Shown here one piece after another: positions 1 through 7,423 of a DNA stretch of 45,350 bases. Under the pieces are notes generated by a model. The model searched no databases and had not been told where the DNA came from. It saw only the letters and a program-made list of their open reading frames with translations. The translations under genes and the position numbers were made by a program. The DNA lies in the NCBI GenBank assembly GCA_017448145.1, contig JAFSMA010000039.1, positions 1-45,350 on the forward strand, given 5' to 3'. This DNA comes from Oscillospiraceae bacterium (GTDB lineage Bacteria > Bacillota > Clostridia > Oscillospirales > Oscillospiraceae). The stretch's first letter is position 1. Each line of letters begins with the position of its first letter.

Positions 1-278
1 AACCCGGTGCCGCGCAAGCTTTCAACGTTTTTCAACGTTTTCTGGTGCTTTTCGTTCGTTCATTGTTTAATTTACAAGGTACACATCCCGCAACCGCGGA
101 ACAGGTGTTATATTAGCACGGGTACCCTCGTTTGTCAACAGTTATTTTCAAAATTTCCACATTTTTTTCGCAAATGCTTTTTCGTTTCTCTTGACAGAGG
201 GATTATAATGAGTTTACCTTATTTATATATGCGTTTCCATCGCCTATTATTCTCACACAGACCATTGAGAGCAAAGCT
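1..278. other. AT-rich upstream region of the FHA-SEDS gene
   Basis: No credible gene is seen here. The stretch is much more AT-rich than the rest of the window. It has an exact tandem decamer, TTCAACGTTT twice, at 21-40. A TTGACA lies at 191-196 and a TATAAT at 204-209, but they are too close together to form one promoter. TATAAT could work with a weak -35 near 181, or TTGACA with a weak -10 near 214. The promoter of the downstream operon probably lies here, but I cannot fix which pair is used. Confidence 0.5.
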
Positions 279-2168
279 ATGCAAGAGATTTTGACAACCT
301 TTTTTCAAACGGCGTTACAATCACTGGCGCAAACGGTGGTGCCGGTACTGTTTTCTGTGGCGCGGATCGTCAACGCCGTATTGGCGGTGGTGATTTTGGT
401 GCGCTGCGGCCGGTCGCTGTTTACGCCCCAGGAGGATGAGCTGTGGGGCGTGCTGCGGCTGGAAAACGGCACCGATTACCCCCTGATCCACTGGGAGAGC
501 ACCATCGGTCGGGCTAAAAGCTGCGACGTATGCATCCATTTCCCCTCCGTGTCCCGGCAGCACGCCAACCTGTGCCGCAACGACAGGGGCGTGTGGACGG
601 TTTACCCCATCGGCACCGCTCTGGGCGTGCGATATCGTGATGAGGTTCACACCGCTCCCTTCACCGTCGAAAACGGAGACTCTTTCTCCATCGGCGGCGT
701 GGTGCTGCGTTTTTTCGCTGCCGACGATCATGATGAGTTGCAGCTCAACCGACAGCGCGCCAAGCCTGGGGCCAACGTTTCCCGGGCGGGGACGCTTTGG
801 CTGCTGACGCTGTTCCAGGCGCTGACGGCGGCCCAGTTCATTCCGGTGCTGACGGCGGACAATCTGCTGCCCATTCTGGTGGGCTTCGGCGGCCTGTTGG
901 TCGTCATGTGGCTTTTATTTATATGGTATCGCCTATGCAGCCGGACAGCATTTGAGGCAGAAACACTGGCGTTTTTCCTCCTGACGGTGGGCTTTGGCAT
1001 GATTGCCGCCTACTCCCCCGCCACGCTGCTGAAGGAGCTGGTCACGGTGCTGCTGGGCATTGTACTGTTTCTGTTCATGAGCATCGTGCTGCGGAGCCTC
1101 CCCCGTTCCATGCAGCTGCGGTGGGTGGTGGCGGCGCTCTCCGCTGGGCTGCTGGCCTTTAACCTGCTGTTCGGGCAGCGGATTTTCGGCGCAAAGAACT
1201 GGGTTTCCATCGGCCCTGTCAGCTTCCAGCCGTCAGAATTTGTAAAACTAGCTTTCGTTTTGGTAGGCAGCGCCACGCTGGATCGGCTCTTTGCCAAGCG
1301 GAATCTGATTTTTACGGTACTGTTCAGCGGCTTTTGTATTGGCTGTCTGGCGCTGATGAGCGACTTTGGCACGGCGCTGGTGTTTTTCGTAGCCTTTTTG
1401 TGCATCGCCTTTCTCCGCTCCGGCGATCTGCCCTCCATCGTCATGGTGACGGCGGCAGCCGGGGTGGCCGGCGGCATCGTGCTGCACTTCAAGCCCTACA
1501 TCGCCCAGCGGTTTGCCGCCTGGCGCCACGTGTGGGAATACACCTCCTCCACCGGCTACCAGCAGAGCCGCACCATGTCGGCCATTGCCTCCGGGGGCTG
1601 CTTCGGCGTGGGGCCAGAAAAGGGCTGGCTGAAATACCTGGGCGCCGCCAACACCGACCTGGCCTTCGGCGTGGTGGGGGAGGAATTCGGTCTCATCGTA
1701 GCCCTGTGCTGTGTGGGGGCCATCGTCATCCTGGCACTGTTCACCCTGCGGTGCGCCGCCACCGCCCGCTCCACCTTTTACACCATCGTCTCCTGTGCCG
1801 CCGTGGCCATCCTGGCCACCCAAACGGCGCTGAATGTACTGGGCGCGGTGGACGTGCTGCCACTCACCGGCGTCACCTTCCCGTTTCTGTCGGCGGGCGG
1901 CTCCAGCACCATCGCATGCTGGGGGCTGCTGGCCTACCTGAAGGCGGCAGACACCCGTCCCGCAGCCAGCTTTACCGTGCGGCTGCCCAAGGGCTGGCGG
2001 CGGTTTATGAAGAGCGGCCCGGACGAACCGCAGGCGGAGGATGCACCGGAGGCCGACATTACGGAAGAAAACGCGGGACAGGCAGACGGCGAACGGCTGG
2101 GCTTCTTCGCCGACCGGCCTGACATCCCGGTGGAGGACATCTTCGGAAAAGGGGGTGACCGGGCATGA
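279..2168 (+). CDS. FHA domain-FtsW/RodA (SEDS) fusion protein
   Basis: This 629-residue membrane protein appears to combine a phosphothreonine-binding FHA domain with a SEDS peptidoglycan glycosyltransferase. An N-terminal membrane helix (about 15-42) is followed by an FHA domain at about 55-147 with its signature residues G77-R78, S92 and H95. The rest is a polytopic SEDS domain: GAKNW at 304-308, QPSEFVKLA near 318, SDFGTA at 361-366 (the Asp conserved in SEDS polymerases), and a C-terminal LPLTGVTFPFLSAGGSS block. SEDS proteins polymerise glycan strands from lipid II with a class B PBP, and the next gene, overlapping by 4 bp (ATGA), is such a PBP. Ordinary FtsW/RodA have no FHA domain, so control by Ser/Thr phosphorylation is a reasonable inference. 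The cytoplasmic tail after about 565 is hydrophilic and acidic. The ribosome site is weak (GAGAG). Confidence 0.9.
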   Translation: MQEILTTFFQTALQSLAQTVVPVLFSVARIVNAVLAVVILVRCGRSLFTPQEDELWGVLRLENGTDYPLIHWESTIGRAKSCDVCIHFPSVSRQHANLCRNDRGVWTVYPIGTALGVRYRDEVHTAPFTVENGDSFSIGGVVLRFFAADDHDELQLNRQRAKPGANVSRAGTLWLLTLFQALTAAQFIPVLTADNLLPILVGFGGLLVVMWLLFIWYRLCSRTAFEAETLAFFLLTVGFGMIAAYSPATLLKELVTVLLGIVLFLFMSIVLRSLPRSMQLRWVVAALSAGLLAFNLLFGQRIFGAKNWVSIGPVSFQPSEFVKLAFVLVGSATLDRLFAKRNLIFTVLFSGFCIGCLALMSDFGTALVFFVAFLCIAFLRSGDLPSIVMVTAAAGVAGGIVLHFKPYIAQRFAAWRHVWEYTSSTGYQQSRTMSAIASGGCFGVGPEKGWLKYLGAANTDLAFGVVGEEFGLIVALCCVGAIVILALFTLRCAATARSTFYTIVSCAAVAILATQTALNVLGAVDVLPLTGVTFPFLSAGGSSTIACWGLLAYLKAADTRPAASFTVRLPKGWRRFMKSGPDEPQAEDAPEADITEENAGQADGERLGFFADRPDIPVEDIFGKGGDRA

Positions 2169-3520
2169 AGCAAGTCACGCGGCGGACGCTGCTGGTGCTG
2201 CTGCCGGTGGCCATGTTGACGCTGGGCGTCCTCTTTTTCCTGGCGGAATACGTGGTACACGGCGCAGCCTGGGCCGCCTTTTCCGCCAACGATACCACCC
2301 ACGCCCAGGGCCGATTGACCACCGGGCAGATTTTGGATCGCAACGGACAGGTGCTGTACGACGCAGAAAGCGGCACTTACGCCGAGGATTGGATCACCCG
2401 CATCGCCACCCTCCACGCCGTAGGTGACGGCAGCGGTAATATCGGCACCGCCGCTCGGTCACAGTTTGCCAATCGCATGGTGGGCTTCAGCCCCATCACC
2501 GGGGCCCACGGCAAGGGCAACAAGCTGTATCTCACCATTGACGCGGAGGTCTGCGAGACGGCTTACAGCCTGCTGGCAGGCCACAAGGGCGTGGTGGGGG
2601 TCTACAACTACGAAACCGGCGACGTTCTCTGCATGGTGTCGGCCCCCAGCTTTGACCCGGCATGGCCGCCGGAAATTCGGGACGGCGACAGCGCCTACGA
2701 GGGCGTGTACCTCAATCGCCTGCTGTCCGCCACCTTTACCCCCGGCTCCGTGTTCAAAACCGTCACCACCGCAGCGGCGCTGGAAAAGCTGGACGGCGTT
2801 GCGGAGCGGACGTTCACCTGCGAGGGCAGCTACCGCATCGGCGACGACGTGATCACCTGCCCCCACGTTCACGGTCAGCAGACGCTGCGGGACGCCTTTG
2901 CCAACTCCTGCAACTGCGTGTACGCTCAGCTTGCCATGGAGTTGGGCGGGCGGACGCTGCGGACCTACGCCGACAAGGCGGGGCTGCTGGCGTCTATGGA
3001 AGTCAGTGGCGTAGCCACGGCGGCGGGCAGCTTCACCGTGGGCGAGAGCTACGAGCTGGGCTGGAGCGGCGTGGGCCAGTATAACGACCTGGTGAACCCC
3101 TGCGCCATGATGGTGCTGATGGGCGCCATCGCCCGGGAGGGAGCGCCGGTACTGCCCAGGGTGCTGTACCGGGAGACGGGGCGGCTGGGTCTGCCCCACG
3201 TCGTCCCTGCGGCGGGCAGCGGCGACGCCGCCTTCCGCCGGGACACCTGTCGCACACTCCGGGAGATGCTGCGCAACAACGTGGAGGCGGGTTACGGCCA
3301 GTCTCACTTCGGTGACCTGGCCATCTGCGCCAAGTCCGGCACGGCGGAGGTAGAGCCCGGCAAGGCGCCCCACGCCTGGTTCAACGGCTTTCTGGACGAC
3401 CCCAAACATCCCCTGGCCTTTGTGGTGTTGGTGGAAAACGGCGGCAGCGGTGCCACCGTGGCGGGAAACATCGCCTCCCAGGTGCTGCAAAAGGCCGTGG
3501 AGCGGATGGACGGTAACTGA
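2165..3520 (+). CDS. Class B penicillin-binding protein (transpeptidase)
   Basis: A 451-residue peptidoglycan transpeptidase anchored by one N-terminal helix (about 8-32). The three active-site motifs of penicillin-binding enzymes are present and correctly ordered: SVFK (S195-K198), SCN (248-250) and KSGT (370-373). It is shorter than typical PBP2 or PBP3; the segment between membrane anchor and transpeptidase is only about 100 residues, so the dimerisation/pedestal region is reduced. It resembles the PbpA-type proteins that accompany FHA-linked SEDS proteins in Gram-positive bacteria. Its start overlaps the stop of the SEDS gene by 4 bp, so translation is probably coupled and the two products probably form a polymerase-transpeptidase pair. 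I infer a role in elongation, division or spore-wall synthesis but cannot choose between them. Confidence 0.92.
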   Translation: MKQVTRRTLLVLLPVAMLTLGVLFFLAEYVVHGAAWAAFSANDTTHAQGRLTTGQILDRNGQVLYDAESGTYAEDWITRIATLHAVGDGSGNIGTAARSQFANRMVGFSPITGAHGKGNKLYLTIDAEVCETAYSLLAGHKGVVGVYNYETGDVLCMVSAPSFDPAWPPEIRDGDSAYEGVYLNRLLSATFTPGSVFKTVTTAAALEKLDGVAERTFTCEGSYRIGDDVITCPHVHGQQTLRDAFANSCNCVYAQLAMELGGRTLRTYADKAGLLASMEVSGVATAAGSFTVGESYELGWSGVGQYNDLVNPCAMMVLMGAIAREGAPVLPRVLYRETGRLGLPHVVPAAGSGDAAFRRDTCRTLREMLRNNVEAGYGQSHFGDLAICAKSGTAEVEPGKAPHAWFNGFLDDPKHPLAFVVLVENGGSGATVAGNIASQVLQKAVERMDGN

Positions 3521-3533
3521 CGCACAAGCTGAA

Positions 3534-3560
3534 AACAGCCACCCCAGCGGGGTGGCTGTT
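3534..3560. terminator. Bidirectional hairpin between PBP and MATE genes
   Basis: A perfect 12-bp stem with an AGC loop lies between two convergent genes. A TTTT run follows on the minus strand (after the MATE gene). On the plus strand the following tract is TTATATT, so termination there may be weaker. Confidence 0.7.
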
Positions 3561-3576
3561 ATATTATGCGCTTGTA

Positions 3577-4941
3577 TTACGCGCTGATTTCCTCGGAAAA
3601 GTTCAAACCCAGCCGACGCTTCATCCGCATGAAGCAGACGAGGCAGAGGACGATTTGCACCACAGTGGAGCAAGGCGTGGCAAGACCGATGCGGAACAGG
3701 CTCACCGGCTGGAGATGGCTCATAAGGAAAGACACCGGCACGCGGACGCAGAATGCCCCCACGATGCCCTGCACCATGACGAAGCGGGTGTACTCCATGC
3801 CGTTGAAAAATCCGATGAAGCAGAATAGGAAGCAGGTCAGCAGGCAATCGATGGCGTAGGCCCGCAGATAATCCGCCGAGGCGGCAATCACCTGCGGGTC
3901 ACTGGCAAAAATGTAGGAGAGGATGTCGCCCCGGAAAAAATTCAGCACAAACATGGCCACGCCGAACACCACCGACACCGCCACGGCGCAGTTGAGACCC
4001 TGCACGGCACGGTGCAGTTTGCCGGCGCCACGGTTCTGGGCCACGAAGGCGGACATGGCCTGCATGAAGGCCGCCGGCACCAGCATGATGAAGGCGCAAA
4101 CCTTCTCCGCCACGCCCACGCCGGCGGAAGCCACCAGGCCCAGGCCGTTGACGATGGCCAGGATCACCAGGAACGAGATGCCCACCAGCAGATCCTGCAA
4201 TGCAATGGGTGCGCCCAGGGCTACGATTTTGCCCATCAGCCTGCCGTTGGGCCGGATGGCGCGGAGGGAGAACGCGAAAGGCAGTTCTTTTTTGCGTATC
4301 AGCAGCAGAGAGATGACCACGCTGATAAACTGGGCGAACACGGTGGCCAGCGCCGCGCCCCGGGCGCCCATGCCGAAGCCCGCCACCAGCAGCAGGTCGC
4401 CCGCCACATTGCACCCGCAGGCGATCATCACCGTCACCAGGGGCGTGTGGGAATCCCCCAGACCCCGGAAAATGCTGCCGATGAGATTATATAAAATGAT
4501 CACGATGGCGCCGAAACCGCAGATGCGGATGTACCCCACGGTAAGGTCAAACGCCTCCGCAGGTGCCTGCATCGTCCGGGCCAACACGCCGGACAGCAGC
4601 GGAACGGCGCAGGTCAGCACAGCACCGACGGCTACGAACAGACACACACCGGCACCCACGATGCGGCCGCCGGCCTCCGCGTCCCGCTCCCCCACCTTCT
4701 GGGCCAGGAAGACGGTGACGCCCATGGCCATGCTGGACACGATATTGGTGATGGTCATCATGATCTGTGACCCGGTGGACACCGCCGACACGTCCTCCGC
4801 CCCGGCGAATTTGCCCACCACCAGCAGGTCTACCGCGCCGTACAGCGCCTGCAAAAACAGGGCCAGCAGCACCGGCAGCACGAACCGCAGCAGCGGGCCC
4901 AGGATTTTCCCCTCGGTGAAATTATAGGATTGTTGTTTCAT
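3577..4941 (-). CDS. MATE family efflux transporter
   Basis: A 454-residue, very hydrophobic protein with about 12 membrane segments and the two-fold repeat of multidrug and toxic compound extrusion (MATE) transporters. MATE features visible are the N-terminal ILGPLLRFVLPVLLALFLQ block, a DLLVVGKFAGAEDVSAVSTG segment, and the LIGSIFRGLGDSHTPL stretch. Members export cationic drugs or metabolites using Na+ or H+ gradients; the substrate cannot be read from sequence. It is the last gene of a minus-strand group after the SGNH hydrolase and the small membrane protein, 32 bp behind the latter. GGGAG precedes the ATG. Confidence 0.92.
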   Translation of the reverse strand: MKQQSYNFTEGKILGPLLRFVLPVLLALFLQALYGAVDLLVVGKFAGAEDVSAVSTGSQIMMTITNIVSSMAMGVTVFLAQKVGERDAEAGGRIVGAGVCLFVAVGAVLTCAVPLLSGVLARTMQAPAEAFDLTVGYIRICGFGAIVIILYNLIGSIFRGLGDSHTPLVTVMIACGCNVAGDLLLVAGFGMGARGAALATVFAQFISVVISLLLIRKKELPFAFSLRAIRPNGRLMGKIVALGAPIALQDLLVGISFLVILAIVNGLGLVASAGVGVAEKVCAFIMLVPAAFMQAMSAFVAQNRGAGKLHRAVQGLNCAVAVSVVFGVAMFVLNFFRGDILSYIFASDPQVIAASADYLRAYAIDCLLTCFLFCFIGFFNGMEYTRFVMVQGIVGAFCVRVPVSFLMSHLQPVSLFRIGLATPCSTVVQIVLCLVCFMRMKRRLGLNFSEEISA

Positions 4942-4973
4942 GGAATCTCCCGATATTTCGATATGAAAACGCT

Positions 4974-5492
4974 TTATTTTTTCCGCCGTTTCCTATAGGC
5001 AGCGCTGATTCGGCCCAATATCAAGTCGAACAGCACAAAGATGACGGCACCCAAAACGATGCAGGTAATCAGCACCCAGCGCAGCGCCGTGGCGAACTCC
5101 TCCGCCAGGCCGTCCAGGGCAAAGACGTAGAGCAGCAGAGCGTACATGACGGTGATGGCCGCTGCCGCCAATGCTATTTTGGCAACCCATCCCAGGGCGA
5201 TGGGTCGAATGGCGTCCAGCCGGGGCTTGAGCAGCGGGTAATAGCCCAAAAACAGATACAGTGACGCCGCCTCCTTGTCCGGGCCCAGCAGAAGGCCCAG
5301 AATGGCGGTGGCGGCAAAGCAGGTCCAGGCGTGGCGGGGTGAGCACTCCAGGCGGATCACCACCAGCACCATAGAGGCCAGCATGGGGCAGATATACAGC
5401 GCGACGGGCACCAGCCCGCCCAGGCACAGCAGCGCCACCCCCAGCGCCGTCATCACGCCGCAGAGAGCCAGTTGTTTCGTAGACGAAGACAT
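4974..5492 (-). CDS. Uncharacterised 172-aa membrane protein
   Basis: I do not recognise a named family with certainty. The protein has about five predicted membrane helices (roughly 8-30, 33-50, 57-72, 98-127 and 136-160) and a basic C-terminus (YRKRRKK) that should lie in the cytoplasm. The N-terminal pattern, LALCGVMTALGVALLCLGG, resembles the first helix of small ECF-transporter substrate-binding components or related integral membrane proteins, but there is no riboswitch or ECF ATPase nearby to support that. It sits 24 bp after the SGNH hydrolase gene and 32 bp before the MATE gene, so the three are probably cotranscribed. Confidence 0.75.
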   Translation of the reverse strand: MSSSTKQLALCGVMTALGVALLCLGGLVPVALYICPMLASMVLVVIRLECSPRHAWTCFAATAILGLLLGPDKEAASLYLFLGYYPLLKPRLDAIRPIALGWVAKIALAAAAITVMYALLLYVFALDGLAEEFATALRWVLITCIVLGAVIFVLFDLILGRISAAYRKRRKK

Positions 5493-5516
5493 GGTATCCC
5501 CCCCTTTGCCTGAAAA

Positions 5517-6179
5517 CTACCGCGCCAGCGGCAGCGTTTTCAGCAGATAATCGGCAATGGCCCGGTTGCCCTCCCGGTTGGGGTGGACGCCGTCGATGAA
5601 ATACTCCGGGTGGTCTTCCGTAAAGGCGTACAGGTCGATGACCGGCACGCCGTACTTCTCCCCCGCCGCCAGCACAGCCGGGCGCACGCCGTTGACGATG
5701 GAGTCCTCCACCACGTCAAAACCGATGACGCCGGTAGCGCTGTCCGGGAAGGGCCGGGGCGGCGTCATCAGCACCAACTGAGGGTGCCAGGGCAAGGCCA
5801 GCAGCTGCTCCACCGCCTCGTCATACTCCCGGGCAAAACGCTCCGGGTTCCAGTTGAAGGGCTTGGTGTCGTTGGTGCCCAGCATCAGCGTCACCAGCTC
5901 CGGGCGGCAGCGGCGGAAATGGGGCAAAAAGCCGTACTTCACGTAGGGGAAATGCCCCTCTTTTTGCAGCGTGGCGCCGGAAACGCCGTAGTCAAACACC
6001 TGCCAGCCCTCCCCCAGGCTCTTTTGCAGCAGGAAGGGCCAGGCGTCGGCCTCCCGGGTGTCCACCACCCCGGCGCCGAAGGTGATACTGTCGCCGAGGC
6101 AGCCCATGCGGCGCTTTTTTCTGTCGATACGGGGCTGCTTTCCGTAACGCAGCCGCCCCCACAGCAAATCCCATCTCAT
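5517..6179 (-). CDS. SGNH/GDSL-family hydrolase
   Basis: A 220-residue esterase/lipase-like enzyme. The SGNH blocks are clear: GDSIT (block I, nucleophile Ser near residue 31), GVSG (block II Gly), GTND (block III Asn) and DGVHPN (block V, catalytic Asp and His). This fold hydrolyses ester bonds in acylated sugars, lipids or other small substrates; the substrate is not predictable. There is no signal peptide, so it probably acts in the cytoplasm. The start is supported by GGAGG 8 bp upstream. It is first in the group with the membrane protein and MATE gene and abuts the multi-hairpin repeat, which may contain or displace its promoter. Confidence 0.88.
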   Translation of the reverse strand: MRWDLLWGRLRYGKQPRIDRKKRRMGCLGDSITFGAGVVDTREADAWPFLLQKSLGEGWQVFDYGVSGATLQKEGHFPYVKYGFLPHFRRCRPELVTLMLGTNDTKPFNWNPERFAREYDEAVEQLLALPWHPQLVLMTPPRPFPDSATGVIGFDVVEDSIVNGVRPAVLAAGEKYGVPVIDLYAFTEDHPEYFIDGVHPNREGNRAIADYLLKTLPLAR

Positions 6180-6204
6180 ATCGGTGTCCTCCGAAATCGG
6201 TAGT

Positions 6205-6387
6205 TATTTATGATGTCGCCGCCTCCGGCGGCTGATGATGTATCGGCTGGCGCCGAAATGATGGTGCGTCACTTTGTGCCGCAATGATGCGATGTTTGCC
6301 CCCCATGTGCCCGCAGGCATACATCATTAGCGCAGCGACATCATGTGCAAAACACACATCATTTGCCCGGCAGGGCAAACATCATTC
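6205..6387. repeat. Multi-hairpin palindromic repeat with GATGAT/ATCATC spacers
   Basis: About 180 bp without coding potential, made of successive short hairpins separated by TGATGATG-like words in the first half and CATCATT-like words in the second. Hairpins seen include GCCGCC/GGCGGC near 6218-6232, TCGGC/GCCGA near 6243-6256, TGCC/GGCA near 6308-6319, and TTTGCCC/GGGCAAA at about 6362-6379. The spacer words reverse orientation halfway, so the whole element is itself roughly an inverted repeat. It looks like a dispersed intergenic element of the REP/MITE type; mobility is inference. Confidence 0.65.
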
Positions 6388-6427
6388 AAAAAAGCGTCTT
6401 TTGTCGGCAGACAAAAGACGCTTTTTT
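6388..6427 (-). terminator. Terminator after tRNA-Gln
   Basis: A perfect 18-bp stem with a 4-nt loop, A-rich on one side and T-rich on the other, starting 3 bp past the tRNA 3' end. The symmetrical A and T runs would let it work on both strands. Confidence 0.85.
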
Positions 6428-6429
6428 GT

Positions 6430-6503
6430 TGGCAGCGGGAGAAGGATTCGAACCCTCACATACGGAGTCAGAGTCCGCTGTGCTACCTTTACACAATCCC
6501 GCT
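6430..6503 (-). tRNA. tRNA-Gln (anticodon CUG)
   Basis: Read on the minus strand this folds as a full cloverleaf of 74 nt with an encoded CCA end. The acceptor stem is AGCGGGA/TCCCGCT. The D arm is GTGT/GCAC with GG in the loop. The anticodon stem GCGGA/TCCGT encloses the loop CTCTGAC, giving anticodon CTG, which reads CAG (Gln). The T arm contains the invariant TTCGAAT. The discriminator base is G. It has its own promoter upstream and a strong terminator immediately downstream, so it is a single-gene transcript. Confidence 0.95.
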
Positions 6504-6525
6504 GTGTTCCTGACGAACATATGTT

Positions 6526-6553
6526 ATTATACAGATTTCTCACGGTTTGTCAA
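6526..6553 (-). promoter_or_regulatory. Promoter of tRNA-Gln
   Basis: Consensus hexamers on the minus strand: TTGACA (6548-6553), a 16-bp spacer and TATAAT (6526-6531), about 23 bp before the mature tRNA 5' end. Confidence 0.85.
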
Positions 6554-6577
6554 CACATTTTTGCGAAAAATTAAAAA

Positions 6578-6606
6578 TGGCCCGTCCGAACCAGCCGGGC
6601 GGGCCA
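6578..6606 (-). terminator. Terminator of thiT
   Basis: A 10-bp GC-rich stem (TGGCCCG/CGGGCCA core) followed on the minus strand by TTTTTAATTTTT. It lies 20 bp after the thiT stop codon. Confidence 0.85.
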
Positions 6607-6626
6607 AAGAGAGGGAATAAACGGGG

Positions 6627-7181
6627 TTATTGGGCCAAATCCTGGGCCAAAAAGTACTTTTTCATAGGCTTGTACAGCAGGGCGAAGATCACCAGGCACA
6701 GCGCCATGTCGATGGCCACATAGCTGCCGTTGTAGGCGGCGGAGTAGAGATAGGGGTTGGCAAAGGTGGTGTTGAACAGCTCCACCGGCTCATAGATGCG
6801 GTAGATGGTGACGCCGCTGATGAAATGGACGATGAACCGCAGCAGGCAGCCCACTACCGTACCCACGAACACGCCGTACTTTTGGCGGGCGAAGAGACCG
6901 GCGAAGCCCAGCACCGAAAAGGCCACCACGTAGTCCAGCAGCATACTGGTCCAGCCCCAGGCATAGGCGCCGTCGAAGATAAGCTGCAAAATGCCGTAGG
7001 CCAGGGAGCACAGCAGGCCGTCCTTCAGCCCCCAGCGGACACAGTAGAGGAAAATGGGCAGCATACCGATGCACACCGAGCCCCCCTGGGGCAGTTCAAA
7101 GAGCTTCAGGTAGCTCAACGCCATGGCCGCCGCCACCATGATACCGCCCTCGGTAAGGGCGCGCAATGCGTTATTCTTCAT
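6627..7181 (-). CDS. thiT: ECF transporter thiamine-binding component ThiT
   Basis: A 184-residue membrane protein with six predicted helices that binds thiamine and delivers it to a shared ECF energising module (not encoded here). The family pattern is visible: a GGIMVAAAMALSYLKLF first helix, a GGSVCIGMLPIFLYCVRWG segment, a YAWGWTSMLLDYVVAF block matching the thiamine-site region, and an IVHFISGVTIY segment. The start at 7181 has AGGAG upstream; a longer frame to 7391 would run through the riboswitch and promoter and is rejected. The TPP riboswitch directly upstream confirms thiamine as the regulated ligand. Confidence 0.95.
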   Translation of the reverse strand: MKNNALRALTEGGIMVAAAMALSYLKLFELPQGGSVCIGMLPIFLYCVRWGLKDGLLCSLAYGILQLIFDGAYAWGWTSMLLDYVVAFSVLGFAGLFARQKYGVFVGTVVGCLLRFIVHFISGVTIYRIYEPVELFNTTFANPYLYSAAYNGSYVAIDMALCLVIFALLYKPMKKYFLAQDLAQ

Positions 7182-7254
7182 GATTTCTCTCCTTTTTGGA
7201 TGAAAAAATACCGCCTCACGGCCAATGGCGGCGTGATGCGGCACTTGCAAACGG

Positions 7255-7355
7255 TATGATCGCATTCCTACGCCGGCATTACCCGGATCAGGTTCGAGGG
7301 ATCGGAGCGGAACACGCCCCGTCTCAGCCGGCTCTGGCCAGCACCCCTTGGATTG
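7255..7355 (-). promoter_or_regulatory. TPP riboswitch (THI element)
   Basis: The minus strand carries the conserved thiamine-pyrophosphate aptamer: GGGGTGC near the 5' end, CTGAGA, then ACCTGATCCGGGTAATGCC and GCGTAGGAA. It begins almost exactly at the predicted transcription start and ends about 75 bp before thiT. TPP binding should reduce thiT expression. I did not see a strong separate terminator between aptamer and gene, so control at translation initiation is possible. Confidence 0.96.
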
Positions 7356-7362
7356 TGGGGCT

Positions 7363-7391
7363 ATTATAACGCAAAGAAACGGGGCTGTCAA
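7363..7391 (-). promoter_or_regulatory. Promoter of thiT, with -35 inside a terminator loop
   Basis: On the minus strand TTGACA (7386-7391), 17 bp and TATAAT (7363-7368) form a perfect vegetative promoter. The -35 hexamer is the loop of the preceding terminator hairpin. The start should fall near 7356, at the riboswitch 5' edge. Confidence 0.88.
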
Positions 7392-7405
7392 CGCCCCGTT
7401 TCTTT
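7373..7405 (-). terminator. Terminator of the pncB-Nudix operon
   Basis: A perfect 13-bp stem (arms 7373-7385 and 7393-7405) with a 7-nt loop, ending in TTTCTTT on the minus strand. It lies 18 bp after the Nudix stop. Confidence 0.8.
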
Positions 7406-7423
7406 GATTATGTTAGTCCTGTT

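Noticed and set aside
130-165. Possible DnaA boxes near TTTCCACA and the CAACAG sequence
   Set aside because: Only one weak match to TTATCCACA is present, and no dnaA, dnaN or rpmH is near, so an origin is not supported.
7-294. 95-residue plus-strand frame at the left edge
   Set aside because: It lies in the AT-rich leader, has no ribosome site, overlaps the promoter-like elements and resembles no protein family.
6205-6387. CRISPR array
   Set aside because: Spacer words are very short, repeats are unequal hairpins, and no cas genes are present.
6284-6620. Short plus-strand frames across the hairpin repeat and tRNA-Gln
   Set aside because: They read through a tRNA gene and a terminator; no coding sign is seen.
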